NCBI GenBank assembly: GCA_001464055.1
Contig: LNET01000023.1
Coordinates: forward strand, 1 to 51,890
Reading direction: 5' to 3'
Source of the DNA: Burkholderiales bacterium Ga0077543
GTDB lineage: Bacteria > Pseudomonadota > Gammaproteobacteria > Burkholderiales > Burkholderiaceae_C
Length of the DNA: 51,890 nt
Below are positions 24,472 to 32,519 of this stretch, piece after piece. The notes beneath the pieces were generated by a model. It was given only the letters and a program-made list of their open reading frames with translations, was not told the origin of the DNA and did no database searches. The translations under genes and the position numbers were made by a program. The first letter of the stretch is position 1; every line of letters starts with the position of its first letter.

Positions 24472-26226
24472 ATGCAGATTCCCGCACCCTTTCCCGTGAA
24501 GACCATCGAGATGGACTTCGACCTCGTCGTCATTGGCGGTGGCACCGGTGGCCCGATGGCCGCCGTCAAGGCCAAGGAACGCGATCCGAAGCTGCGCGTG
24601 CTGCTCATCGACAAGGCCAACGTCAAGCGCAGTGGTGCCATCTCGATGGGCATGGACGGGCTGAACAATGCCGTCATTCCCGGCCACTCCACGCCCGAGC
24701 AATACGTCAAGGAGATCACCGTCGCCAACGACGGCATCGTGGACCAGGAAGCCGTGATGGCCTACGCCGCTGGCAGCTTCGACATGATCCAGCAGCTCGA
24801 CCGCTGGGGCGTGAAGTTCGAGAAGGACGAGACCGGCGACTATTCGGTGCGCAAGGTGCACCACCTGGGCGCCTACGTGCTGCCGATGCCGGAAGGGCAT
24901 CACATGAAGCGCCTGCTGTACAGGCAGCTCAAGCGCGCCCGGATCGAGATCACCAACCGCGTCGTCGTCACGCGGGTGCTCACCGGGGCGAACGGCGAAG
25001 TCGCTGCGGTGATGGGCTTCGACTGCCGCACGGCCGAACTGGTGCTCATCCGTACCAAGGCCGCGGTCATCTGCACCGGTGCGGCCGGCCGGCTGGGGCT
25101 GCCGGCCTCGGGTTACCTGATGGGCACCTACGAGAACCCCACCAATTGCGGCGACGGCCACGCCATGGCTTTTCACGCGGGCGCCGACCTGGCCAACCTG
25201 GAATGCTTCCAGATCAACCCGCTGATCAAGGACTACAACGGCCCGGCCTGCGCCTACGTCACCGGCCCGCTGGGAGGCTACACCGCCAACAACAAGGGCG
25301 AACGCTTCATCGAATGCGACTACTGGAGCGGCCAGATGATGCAGGAGTTCTACAACGAACTGCTCAGCGGCAACGGCCCGGTGTTCCTCAAGCTCGACCA
25401 TCTGGCCGAGGAAACCATCCAGGAGATCGAGACCATCCTGCACAGCAACGAGCGCCCCAGCCGCGGCCGCTTCCACGAAGGGCGGGGCACGAACTACCGC
25501 AAGAGCCTGGTCGAGATGCACATCTCGGAGATCGGCTTTTGCAGCGGGCACAGCGCCTCGGGCATCCATGTCAACGCTCGTGGCGAGACGTCGATCAAGG
25601 GCCTCTACGCAGCCGGCGACTGCGCCAGCGTGCCACACAACTACATGCTGGGCGCCTTCGTCTACGGCAAGCTCTGCGGCGAGAACGCCGCCGACTACTG
25701 CGCCGGCACCGGCCACACGCCGCACGACGCCGATGCCCAGGCCGCGGAAAGTGCGCGCATCCTGGCCCCGCTGCAGCGCCAGGGCGGCCTGACGCCCTTC
25801 CAGATCGAATACAAGACCCGCCGACTGGTCAACGATTACCTTCAGCCGCCCAAGGTCACCAGCAAGTTCCACATCGGCCTGCGCCGCTTTGCCGAGATCC
25901 GCGAGGACCTGGGCTCGATGTCGGCCGCCGACCCGCACGAACTGATGCGCGCGATGGAAGCGCATTCCATCCTGGACTGCGCCGAGATGGCGGCCCATGC
26001 CTCGCTGTTCCGCACCGAAAGCCGCTGGGGCCTGTATCACCACTACGTGGACTACCCGCAGCGCGACGACGAGAACTGGTTCTGCCATTCGCTGCTGAGC
26101 CGTGATGACCAGGGGCAGATGGCCTTGCGCAAGAAGGCTGTCGAGCCCTACATCGTGCCGGTCGACGACGAAGAGCGCACCGCTTACCAGCGCCTGCGCG
26201 TGGCTACCAGCGCCCAGGCCGCCTGA
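24472..26226 (+). CDS. AprA/fumarate-reductase-like FAD flavoprotein
   Basis: The 584-residue protein belongs to the FAD_binding_2 superfamily of succinate dehydrogenase, fumarate reductase and adenylylsulfate reductase alpha. FDLVVIGGGTGGPMAAVKAKE near residue 18 is the ADP-binding fold. NCGDGHAMAFHAGADLANLE and GLYAAGDCASVPHNYMLGAFVYGKLCGENAADY are the FAD-binding and flavin-contact blocks, and the helical C-terminal domain is present. Spacing and wording are closer to AprA-type reductases than to SdhA. The usual AprB partner is not fused; a small ferredoxin gene follows after 66 bases instead. There is no signal peptide, so it is cytoplasmic. The substrate is not evident. True dissimilatory AprAB comes with other sulfur genes, absent here, so I infer a reductase or oxidase for a compound brought in by the neighbouring ABC importer. 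Confidence 0.75.
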   Translation: MQIPAPFPVKTIEMDFDLVVIGGGTGGPMAAVKAKERDPKLRVLLIDKANVKRSGAISMGMDGLNNAVIPGHSTPEQYVKEITVANDGIVDQEAVMAYAAGSFDMIQQLDRWGVKFEKDETGDYSVRKVHHLGAYVLPMPEGHHMKRLLYRQLKRARIEITNRVVVTRVLTGANGEVAAVMGFDCRTAELVLIRTKAAVICTGAAGRLGLPASGYLMGTYENPTNCGDGHAMAFHAGADLANLECFQINPLIKDYNGPACAYVTGPLGGYTANNKGERFIECDYWSGQMMQEFYNELLSGNGPVFLKLDHLAEETIQEIETILHSNERPSRGRFHEGRGTNYRKSLVEMHISEIGFCSGHSASGIHVNARGETSIKGLYAAGDCASVPHNYMLGAFVYGKLCGENAADYCAGTGHTPHDADAQAAESARILAPLQRQGGLTPFQIEYKTRRLVNDYLQPPKVTSKFHIGLRRFAEIREDLGSMSAADPHELMRAMEAHSILDCAEMAAHASLFRTESRWGLYHHYVDYPQRDDENWFCHSLLSRDDQGQMALRKKAVEPYIVPVDDEERTAYQRLRVATSAQAA

Positions 26227-26292
26227 ACGGCCTGAACCCCCCGGGCCGCCACGCGGCTGCCCATCACCCGTTCGTCTTCAGGAGACCCTTCC

Positions 26293-26526
26293 ATGCCCCT
26301 GGCTGCCACCTTGTCCCAAGTGCCTGTCCGCGTCGATGACGCCAAGTGCATTGCCGAAAAGGGCTGCACCGTGTGTGTCGACGTCTGCCCGCTGGACGTG
26401 CTCGTCATCGACCATGTCACGCGCAAGGCGCAGATGAAATTCGACGAATGCTGGTACTGCCTGCCCTGCGAGCAGGACTGCCCCACGGGTGCCATCACCG
26501 TTGACATTCCCTACCTTTTGCGCTGA
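26293..26526 (+). CDS. 2[4Fe-4S] ferredoxin, AprB-like partner of the flavoprotein
   Basis: The 77-residue protein carries two cysteine clusters, CIAEKGCTVCVDVCP and CWYCLPCEQDCP. These fit two [4Fe-4S] centres in an arrangement reminiscent of the N-terminal part of AprB. The first cluster has an unusually long first gap (C-x5-C). It directly follows the flavoprotein gene and precedes the HEAT-repeat gene in the same direction. Its likely job is to pass electrons to or from the FAD enzyme. The ATG at 26293 has GGAGA upstream. Confidence 0.85.
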   Translation: MPLAATLSQVPVRVDDAKCIAEKGCTVCVDVCPLDVLVIDHVTRKAQMKFDECWYCLPCEQDCPTGAITVDIPYLLR

Positions 26527-26553
26527 GCGGGGCGCGCCTTGAACACGAACGCC

Positions 26554-27510
26554 ATGACCCTGCGCCAGCGCCTGACCGACGCCGACGCCACGGTTCGCCG
26601 CCTGGCCGTGATGGACCTGCCCTACAGCGACGAGGACGACACCGTCACCTTGTTGCTGCCCTGCCTGGCCGACAGCGACGCGCTGGTGCGCATCGAAGCC
26701 GTTCGCGGCCTGGAAGGCTTCGAAGAGCCGCACGTCGTGCAGGCCCTGGCGCCGATGCTGCAGGACGCCGACCCGGCGGTGCGCAAGGTGGCAGGTGAAG
26801 TGCTGGCCGAAATGAAGGAGGCGGCCTCGGCCGGGCCGCTGCTGCCGCTGCTGGGCGATGGCACGGCCGAGGTGCGCGCGCTGGCCTTCCGCGCGATACG
26901 TGCGCTGCGCTCGCCGCTGGCCTTCGCCCCGGCCATGGCCGCGCTGCGCGACGCCGACGCCGCGGTCCGGCGCGAAGCGGTGGGCGTGCTGGGCTATCTG
27001 AAGGACCCGGCAGCCATTGGTGACCTGGCCGAGGTGGCCGCCAACGACCCCGACGTCGACGTGCGCCGCATCGCCGTCGGCGCGCTGGGCTATGCCAGCA
27101 ACGTCAGCGTGCTGCCGGCCCTGACCCGGGCGCTGAACGACCGCGGCTGGATGGTGCGCGACGAAGCGGCCCAGGTCATCGGCAAGCTGCGCCTGGCGCT
27201 GGCCACGCCCGACCTGGTGAAGGCCATGCAGGACGACTACTGGCAGGTGCGTGTGAAGGCCGCGCGCAGCCTGGGCCTGCTGAAGGCCGAGGCCGGCCTG
27301 CCTTCGCTGGTGGAGTCGCTGTCCCACAGCATCAGCAACCTGCGCAAGGAAGCCGTGATCGCCCTGGGCGAGATCGGCGACACCCGTGCCATCGCGCCGC
27401 TGGAAGGCGCGCTGGCCGACGCCGACCCCGACGTGCGCAAGCTGGCCCGGCTGGCCCTGACCGCCATCGGCCTGGCGCAGAAGGCGCAAGCCGCGGGAGC
27501 CCAGCCATGA
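26554..27510 (+). CDS. HEAT-repeat protein between two ferredoxin genes
   Basis: The 318-residue protein consists almost wholly of about nine to ten HEAT repeats of some 31 residues, for example DADATVRRLAVMDLPYSDED, DSDALVRIEAVRGLEGF, DADPAVRKVAGEVLAEM, NDPDVDVRRIAVGALGY and DADPDVRKLARLALTAIG. Such solenoids serve as scaffolds, and some relatives (CpcE/PBS-lyase type) act on cofactors. There is no signal peptide and no catalytic motif. The ATG at 26554 is used; a TTG at 26539 is an alternative, and neither has a good ribosome-binding site. The stop overlaps the start of the next ferredoxin gene by four bases. A role in holding the flavoprotein and ferredoxins together is inference. Confidence 0.82.
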   Translation: MTLRQRLTDADATVRRLAVMDLPYSDEDDTVTLLLPCLADSDALVRIEAVRGLEGFEEPHVVQALAPMLQDADPAVRKVAGEVLAEMKEAASAGPLLPLLGDGTAEVRALAFRAIRALRSPLAFAPAMAALRDADAAVRREAVGVLGYLKDPAAIGDLAEVAANDPDVDVRRIAVGALGYASNVSVLPALTRALNDRGWMVRDEAAQVIGKLRLALATPDLVKAMQDDYWQVRVKAARSLGLLKAEAGLPSLVESLSHSISNLRKEAVIALGEIGDTRAIAPLEGALADADPDVRKLARLALTAIGLAQKAQAAGAQP

Positions 27511-27836
27511 CCTTCGTCGTCACCGAAGCCTGCATCCGCTGCAAGTACACCGACTGCGTTTCGGTGTGCCCCGTCGACTGTTTCCACGAAGGGCCCAACT
27601 TCCTGGTCATCGACCCACAAGCGTGCATCGACTGCGCCGTCTGTGTGCCCGAATGCCCGGTCGATGCGATCGTGGCCGACACCGACCTGGCGCCAGCGCA
27701 GGCTGCCTTTCTCGAATTGAACGCCCGGCTGGCGGCGCAATGGCCCGTGATCTCCAGGACAGGCCAGCCGCTGCCCGACGCTGAACACTGGGCCAGCGTG
27801 CCCGCCAAGCTTGAACATCTGGTCGAGTCCGCCTAG
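27507..27836 (+). CDS. 7Fe ferredoxin (FdxA type)
   Basis: The 109-residue protein resembles the Azotobacter FdI / FdxA family. CIRCKYTDCVSVCPVDCF gives the [3Fe-4S] and part of the [4Fe-4S] ligands, and CIDCAVCVPECPVDAI gives the rest. The FxxGPNFLVIDPQACIDCAVC context is diagnostic. The C-terminal 45 residues (LNARLAAQWPVISRTG onward) match the FdxA extension. ATGA couples it to the HEAT-repeat gene. Together with the NADPH-ferredoxin reductase at 31690 it could supply low-potential electrons to the flavoprotein. Confidence 0.92.
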   Translation: MTFVVTEACIRCKYTDCVSVCPVDCFHEGPNFLVIDPQACIDCAVCVPECPVDAIVADTDLAPAQAAFLELNARLAAQWPVISRTGQPLPDAEHWASVPAKLEHLVESA

Positions 27837-27987
27837 CTCGCAACCAGCAGCACCACGAGCCCGCCATGCTCGGCAAGACCCACGCGCCAAGGGCGCACCG
27901 CAGACCACAGTCAGTGGCATCGGTCTTGCGATACCCGGAGACAAAAGGCCTCACTACTGTCCATTCACCTGACCGGGGAACCTTTTC

Positions 27988-29418
27988 ATGAAGCCACTCT
28001 TGTTTCGAGGAATTGCCGCACTGGCACTGGGTCTTGCGTTCAGCCTGGCGGCGCATGCCGCCAAGGAAGTCGTCATCGGCATCGGTACGCAGAACACCAC
28101 CACCAACACCGTCACTGGCGGCGTGGTGCTGAAAGAACTGAAGCTGCTGGAAAAACATCTGCCCAGGACCGGCAAGTACAAGGACATCACCTTCAAGCTG
28201 GACTGGCAGAACTTCACCAGCGGCCCGCCCATCACCAACGGCATGATGGCCAGGAAACTGCACATCGGCATGATGGGCGACTACCCGCTGCTGGTGGCGG
28301 GTGCGACCGGGCAGACTCAGCCCGGCAACGAGACCAACCTGGTGGCGGTGATCGCCTACAACGCCTTCGGATCGGGCAACGGGCTGGTGGTGCACAAGGA
28401 CTCGCCTTACTACGAGCTGGCCGACTTGAAGGGCAAGAACGTTTCGGTGCCTTTCGGTTCGGCAGCGCACGGCATGGTGCTGCAGGCCATGCAAAGCCGG
28501 GGCTGGCCTGAGAACTTCTGGAACCTGTCCAGCCAGAGCCCCGAGGTCGGCACCACCAACCTGCAGGAAAGGAAGATCGACGGTCACGCCAACTTCGTGC
28601 CCTTTGCCGATCTGCTGCCCTACCGCGGTTTCGCCCGCAAGATCTTCGACGGCGCCGAGACCAAGGTGCCCACCTTCCACGGCGTGGTCGTGCGCAAGGA
28701 CTTCGCCACCGAATACCCGGAAGTGGTGGTGGCCTACATCAAGGCGCTGATGGAAGCCAACGCCTGGGTGCGCGCCAACCCGGCCGCGGCGGCGGCCAAG
28801 ATCGAGGAGTGGACCAAGATCGAAAAGGAAGTGGCCTACCTGTACCTGGGCCCGGGCGGCATCCACACGCTCGACCCGAGCATCAAGCCGCGCTGGCTGG
28901 ACACCATCAAGATCGGCCACGAGGTGCTGACCCGGCTGAACCGCGTGAAGGGCCTGGACATCAACGCCTGGGTCGACGAGCGCTTCGTGCGCCAGGCCTT
29001 CGCCGAAAACAAGCTGGACTACGAAGCCCAGAAGCAGACCCTGGCCAACTACGACATCAGCGGCACCGACACCGTGTGCAGGCTGCCCATCACGAGGCCC
29101 AGGGAAGCCGGCGAGGTGTGGGTCGAAGGCGCGGCCAGCCCCACGCCCCATGCCAGCCCCTTGTGCACGCTGATGGCGGTGAACCGGGCGCAGGCCAGCG
29201 GCAAGACCGTGAACGTGGCGTATGTGTACGACAAGGCGCTGGGCATCAAGGTCTTCGCCGACAAGGCCTTCTTCGCACTGAACACCAGCGACCCGAAGAA
29301 ACCCAGCGTCACACCCTTCCTGCTGAGGAAGGACGCCGAGGCCCATGCCCGCAGCCAGGGGGGCAAGCTGGCCAGTTACGCCGAGGTGCTGGCGCTGGCC
29401 CGTGACATGGCGCCCTGA
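27988..29418 (+). CDS. ABC-importer binding protein (NMT1/SsuA-like) with NosL-like C-terminal extension
   Basis: The 476-residue precursor has a signal peptide (MKPLLFRGIAALALGLAFSL, cleavage after AAHA). Residues 26-350 form a periplasmic binding domain of the nitrate/sulfonate/taurine type (IGIGTQNTTTNT, ARKLHIGMMGDYPLLVAGA, NGLVVHKDSPYYELADLKGKNV). The last 120 residues are extra for this family. They include two cysteines (364, 393) and end in VFADKAFFALNTSD and PFLLRKDAEAHARSQGGKLASYAEVLALA, which resembles NosL, a copper-binding maturation factor of nitrous oxide reductase. That assignment is by eye. An ABC permease and an ATPase follow. The ligand is unknown. A 151-base gap separates this gene from the ferredoxin gene and may hold a second promoter. 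Confidence 0.82.
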   Translation: MKPLLFRGIAALALGLAFSLAAHAAKEVVIGIGTQNTTTNTVTGGVVLKELKLLEKHLPRTGKYKDITFKLDWQNFTSGPPITNGMMARKLHIGMMGDYPLLVAGATGQTQPGNETNLVAVIAYNAFGSGNGLVVHKDSPYYELADLKGKNVSVPFGSAAHGMVLQAMQSRGWPENFWNLSSQSPEVGTTNLQERKIDGHANFVPFADLLPYRGFARKIFDGAETKVPTFHGVVVRKDFATEYPEVVVAYIKALMEANAWVRANPAAAAAKIEEWTKIEKEVAYLYLGPGGIHTLDPSIKPRWLDTIKIGHEVLTRLNRVKGLDINAWVDERFVRQAFAENKLDYEAQKQTLANYDISGTDTVCRLPITRPREAGEVWVEGAASPTPHASPLCTLMAVNRAQASGKTVNVAYVYDKALGIKVFADKAFFALNTSDPKKPSVTPFLLRKDAEAHARSQGGKLASYAEVLALARDMAP

Positions 29419-29472
29419 GGCTGCCAGCCCGCCGCTCGACACCCTTTTGCAGCCCACCGGAGCGCCGCCACC

Positions 29473-30444
29473 ATGTCGACAGTTCCCCTGCGTGTGATCG
29501 GCAGCGCCGACGCACCGAGCCCGGCTTCCCCTGGCGAGGCTGCAGACGCGCGCACTCTCACCGCCGTGCCCGCTGCCGCCGCCCAAACCCGGCTGGCCGC
29601 GTCCACCCCTCGCCCCAGGGCCGAAGCGGGTGCGGCCATGCGCTTCTGGCGCGCACTGCGTGCCCAGGCCACCGCCTTGCTGCTGGGCGCCTGTTCGCTG
29701 GGGGGCCTGGTGCTGTTCTGGCACCTGGCCACCACCTACCGCTGGGATTTCTACATCCGATTCGCCAACCTGCCCACGCCGCTGGAAGTGGCCACGCAGC
29801 TGGGCCTGGCCATGGACAACCCCAAGTTCATCACCAACGTGGGCATGAGCCTGCGTCGCATCGCCATCGGCTTTGCCGTGGCCACGGTGCTGGGGGTGGG
29901 CCTGGGCCTGGCCATCGGCCGCTACAAGCTGCTGCGCCAGTTGCTGTTCCCGGCCATCGAGGCGCTGCGGCCCATTCCGGCCATTGCCTGGGTGCCGATC
30001 TCCATCATGCTGTGGCCAGACAACGAAGTCAGCATCGTCTTCATCACCTTCATCGGGGCCTTCTTCCCCATCCTGCTGAACACCGTGGCCGGCGTGCAGG
30101 CGGTCGACGCCGTGCTGCTGCGGGCTGGCCAGTGTCTGGGCGCGCGCGAACCGCAGCTGATGTGGCATGTCGTGCTGCCCGGCGCCGCACCGCAGGTCTT
30201 CACCGGCCTGGCGGTGGGCATGGGCGTGGCCTGGGTGTCCCTGATCGCCGCCGAGATGATCTCGGGCCAGTTCGGCGTGGGCTATTTCACCTGGGAAGCC
30301 TATTCGCTCATCAGCTATGCCGACATCGTTCTGGGCATGATCACCATCGGCGTGCTGGGCCTGGGCTGCAGCTGGCTCATCCGGGCCGTCAGCCGGCTGG
30401 CGCTGCCTTGGCTGGTCTACAGCAAGCCGGCGGGGCAGGCATGA
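29473..30444 (+). CDS. ABC-importer permease (SsuC/NrtB-like)
   Basis: The 323-residue inner-membrane protein has about six helices from residue 65 on. The coupling-loop signature is present as LRAGQCLGAREPQLMWHVVLPGAAPQVFTGL (the EAA-like loop that contacts the ATPase). PIPAIAWVPISIMLWPDNE and GVAWVSLIAAEMI are typical of the taurine/nitrate/sulfonate permease family. The first 60 residues form an Ala/Pro-rich cytoplasmic leader, so translation may start later. The stop overlaps the ATPase start (ATGA). It forms the pore for the ligand bound by the upstream protein. Confidence 0.92.
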   Translation: MSTVPLRVIGSADAPSPASPGEAADARTLTAVPAAAAQTRLAASTPRPRAEAGAAMRFWRALRAQATALLLGACSLGGLVLFWHLATTYRWDFYIRFANLPTPLEVATQLGLAMDNPKFITNVGMSLRRIAIGFAVATVLGVGLGLAIGRYKLLRQLLFPAIEALRPIPAIAWVPISIMLWPDNEVSIVFITFIGAFFPILLNTVAGVQAVDAVLLRAGQCLGAREPQLMWHVVLPGAAPQVFTGLAVGMGVAWVSLIAAEMISGQFGVGYFTWEAYSLISYADIVLGMITIGVLGLGCSWLIRAVSRLALPWLVYSKPAGQA

Positions 30445-31349
30445 GCGCGATCCTGAATCCCCGCCCCGAAGCCAGCGCCGTGGGCGTGCAGGCGCCCGTC
30501 GGACGCGGCCACATCGAGCTGAAAGGCCTGTCGATGTCTTTCGGCCAGGGGGCGGCCCGGGTCGAAGCGGTGCAGGCGGTGGAGCTCAGCGTCGCACCGG
30601 GCGAGTTCATTTCGATCATCGGGCCTTCGGGCTGCGGCAAGAGCACGCTGCTGAACGTGGTGGCCGGCTTCATGCCGCCCAGCGAAGGCCAGGTGCTGCT
30701 GGACGGCGTGCCGGTCAGGGGCCCGGGCCCCGAGCGCGGCGTGGTGTTCCAGCAGTATTCGCTGTTCCCCTGGATGAGCGTGCGCAAGAACGTCGAATTC
30801 GGCCTGAGGATGCAGGGCGTGCCCGCCAGCAAGCGCCAGACCACGGCGCGCACCCTGCTGGGCCTGGCTGGCCTGCTGGCTTTCGAAAATCACTATCCCG
30901 ACCAACTGTCGGGTGGCATGAAGCAGCGCGTGGGCATCGTGCGGGCGCTGGCCACCAGCCCGCAGGTGATGCTGATGGACGAGCCCTTCGGTGCCCTGGA
31001 CTCGCAGACGCGCGTGGTCATGCAGCAGATCCTGACCAACATGTGGCAGAAGTTTCGCCTGTCGGTGCTTTTCATCACCCACGACATCGAAGAAGCCATT
31101 TTCCTGTCGGACCGCGTTTACGTGATGACGGCCCGGCCCGGACGCATCAAGGCCGAGGTCGCCATCCCGCTGCCGCGCCCGCGCACGGCCGAAATGATGT
31201 CCTCGGTCGAATTCACCCAGATCCTGCACAAGCTGCGCAACCTCATCCGCGAGGAAAGCCTGGCCGCCATGGGCCACGAGCTCGATGCCGGCGGCCTGGA
31301 GGGCTTTGCCACCGAGGTCGGCCCGGCCGGCGTGCAGCAGCTGGTCTAG
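30441..31349 (+). CDS. ABC-importer ATP-binding protein (SsuB/TauB-like)
   Basis: The 302-residue ATPase drives the importer. Walker A is GPSGCGKSTLLN, the Q-loop is VFQQYSLFPWMSV, the signature is LSGGMKQRVGIVRAL, Walker B is VMLMDEPFGALDSQTR, and the switch His is in FITHDIEEAIFLSD. All catalytic parts are intact. The family is the nitrate/sulfonate/taurine group. There is a 40-residue extension at the C-terminus (from EESLAAMGHELD). It starts at an ATG overlapping the permease stop. Confidence 0.94.
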   Translation: MSAILNPRPEASAVGVQAPVGRGHIELKGLSMSFGQGAARVEAVQAVELSVAPGEFISIIGPSGCGKSTLLNVVAGFMPPSEGQVLLDGVPVRGPGPERGVVFQQYSLFPWMSVRKNVEFGLRMQGVPASKRQTTARTLLGLAGLLAFENHYPDQLSGGMKQRVGIVRALATSPQVMLMDEPFGALDSQTRVVMQQILTNMWQKFRLSVLFITHDIEEAIFLSDRVYVMTARPGRIKAEVAIPLPRPRTAEMMSSVEFTQILHKLRNLIREESLAAMGHELDAGGLEGFATEVGPAGVQQLV

Positions 31350-31373
31350 GCCGCGAAGTGGCCAGAACCCCGC

Positions 31374-31670
31374 ATGAACCCGGCCTGGCCCACCGACATC
31401 ACCGATCATCGCCACAGCGGGGTGCTGGAGATCACCTGGACCGATGGCAAAAGCAGCCGCCTGGGTCACGCGCTGCTGCGTGAACAGTGCCGTTGTGCCG
31501 CCTGCGAGCAGCAGCGCCGGCAGGGTCAAGGCAACCCGCCCGCCAGCCCTGGGCTGCGCCTTGAGACAATCGAGCCCGTGGGCGAGCACGGGCTGAACCT
31601 GGGCTTCAGTGACGGCCACGACCGCGGCATCTACCCCTGGGCCTATCTGCGCCAACTGGGCACACCCTGA
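31374..31670 (+). CDS. DUF971 protein
   Basis: The 98-residue protein matches DUF971, the small domain found at the N-terminus of gamma-butyrobetaine hydroxylase and in some Fe-S carrier proteins. VLEITWTDGKSSRLGHALLREQCRCAACEQQRRQG shows the CxCxxC motif, likely a zinc or Fe-S ligand set. YPWAYLRQLG closes the domain. It lies 24 bases after the ATPase gene and 20 bases before the reductase gene, so it is part of the unit. It may help deliver or sense an Fe-S cofactor; its function is not established. Confidence 0.85.
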   Translation: MNPAWPTDITDHRHSGVLEITWTDGKSSRLGHALLREQCRCAACEQQRRQGQGNPPASPGLRLETIEPVGEHGLNLGFSDGHDRGIYPWAYLRQLGTP

Positions 31671-31689
31671 CAAGAACGACGAACACACC

Positions 31690-32466
31690 ATGTCCAACAC
31701 CGGCATCGAACGCGTGCTGAGCGTTCACCACTGGAACGACACCCTCTTCAGTTTCCGCACCACCCGCGACGCGGCGCTGCGCTTTTGCAACGGTCACTTC
31801 GTGATGCTGGGCCTGCCAGTCGAAGGCAAGCCGCTGTTGCGCGCCTATAGCGTGGCCAGCGCCAACCATGAAGAACACCTGGAGTTCCTGAGCATCAAGG
31901 TGCCCGACGGGCCGCTCACCTCGCGCCTGCAGCACCTCCAGCCGGGCGACGAGCTCATCGTCGGGCGCAAGCCCGTGGGCAGCCTGGTGGTGGACGACCT
32001 GCGGCCGGGGCGCAACCTGTATCTGCTGTCCACCGGCACCGGGCTGGCACCCTTCATGAGCATCATCCAGGACCCCGAGACCTACGAACGTTTCGAGAAA
32101 GTGGTGCTGGTGCACGGTGTGCGGCTGGTCAGCGAACTGGCCTATGCCGACTTCATCTCGCGCGAGCTTCCCGCGCACGAGTTCCTGGGCGACATGGTGC
32201 GCGACAAGCTCGTCTACTACCCCACGGTCACGCGCGAGCCCTTCCGCAACCAGGGCCGGCTGACCGAAGTCATCGAGTCCGGCCGCCTGTTCACCGACAC
32301 CGGCCTGCCGCCGCTGGACCCGGCGCTGGACCGCGCCATGATCTGCGGCAGCGCCGCGATGCTGGCCGACAGCTGCCGCCTGCTCGACGCCCGCGGCTTG
32401 CGCATCAGCCCGCGCCAGGGCGAGCTGGGGGACTACGTCATCGAACGCGCCTTCGTCGAGAAGTAG
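31690..32466 (+). CDS. fpr: ferredoxin--NADP(+) reductase
   Basis: The 258-residue flavoprotein transfers electrons between NADPH and ferredoxin. RAYSVASANHEEHLEFLSIKV is the FAD-binding RxYS block. LLSTGTGLAPFMSII is the NADP-binding loop, and MICGSAAMLADSC together with the C-terminal YVIERAFVEK complete the plant-type reductase of the bacterial Fpr subclass. The ATG at 31690 starts MSNTGIERVLSVHHWNDTLF, as in known homologues. As the last gene of the cluster it makes a plausible NADPH-to-ferredoxin-to-flavoprotein chain with the genes at 24472-27836. Confidence 0.93.
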   Translation: MSNTGIERVLSVHHWNDTLFSFRTTRDAALRFCNGHFVMLGLPVEGKPLLRAYSVASANHEEHLEFLSIKVPDGPLTSRLQHLQPGDELIVGRKPVGSLVVDDLRPGRNLYLLSTGTGLAPFMSIIQDPETYERFEKVVLVHGVRLVSELAYADFISRELPAHEFLGDMVRDKLVYYPTVTREPFRNQGRLTEVIESGRLFTDTGLPPLDPALDRAMICGSAAMLADSCRLLDARGLRISPRQGELGDYVIERAFVEK

Positions 32467-32519
32467 CCGGCCCGGGGTCGGCGGGCGTGCGAGCCCGGGG
32501 CGTGCGAACGCGCTGTGCC

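Noticed and set aside
24472..27836. Genuine dissimilatory adenylylsulfate reductase (AprAB)
   Set aside because: The flavoprotein is AprA-like, but the full AprB, aprM, sat and dsr genes are absent and the neighbours are an ABC importer and small ferredoxins, so the specific activity is not claimed.
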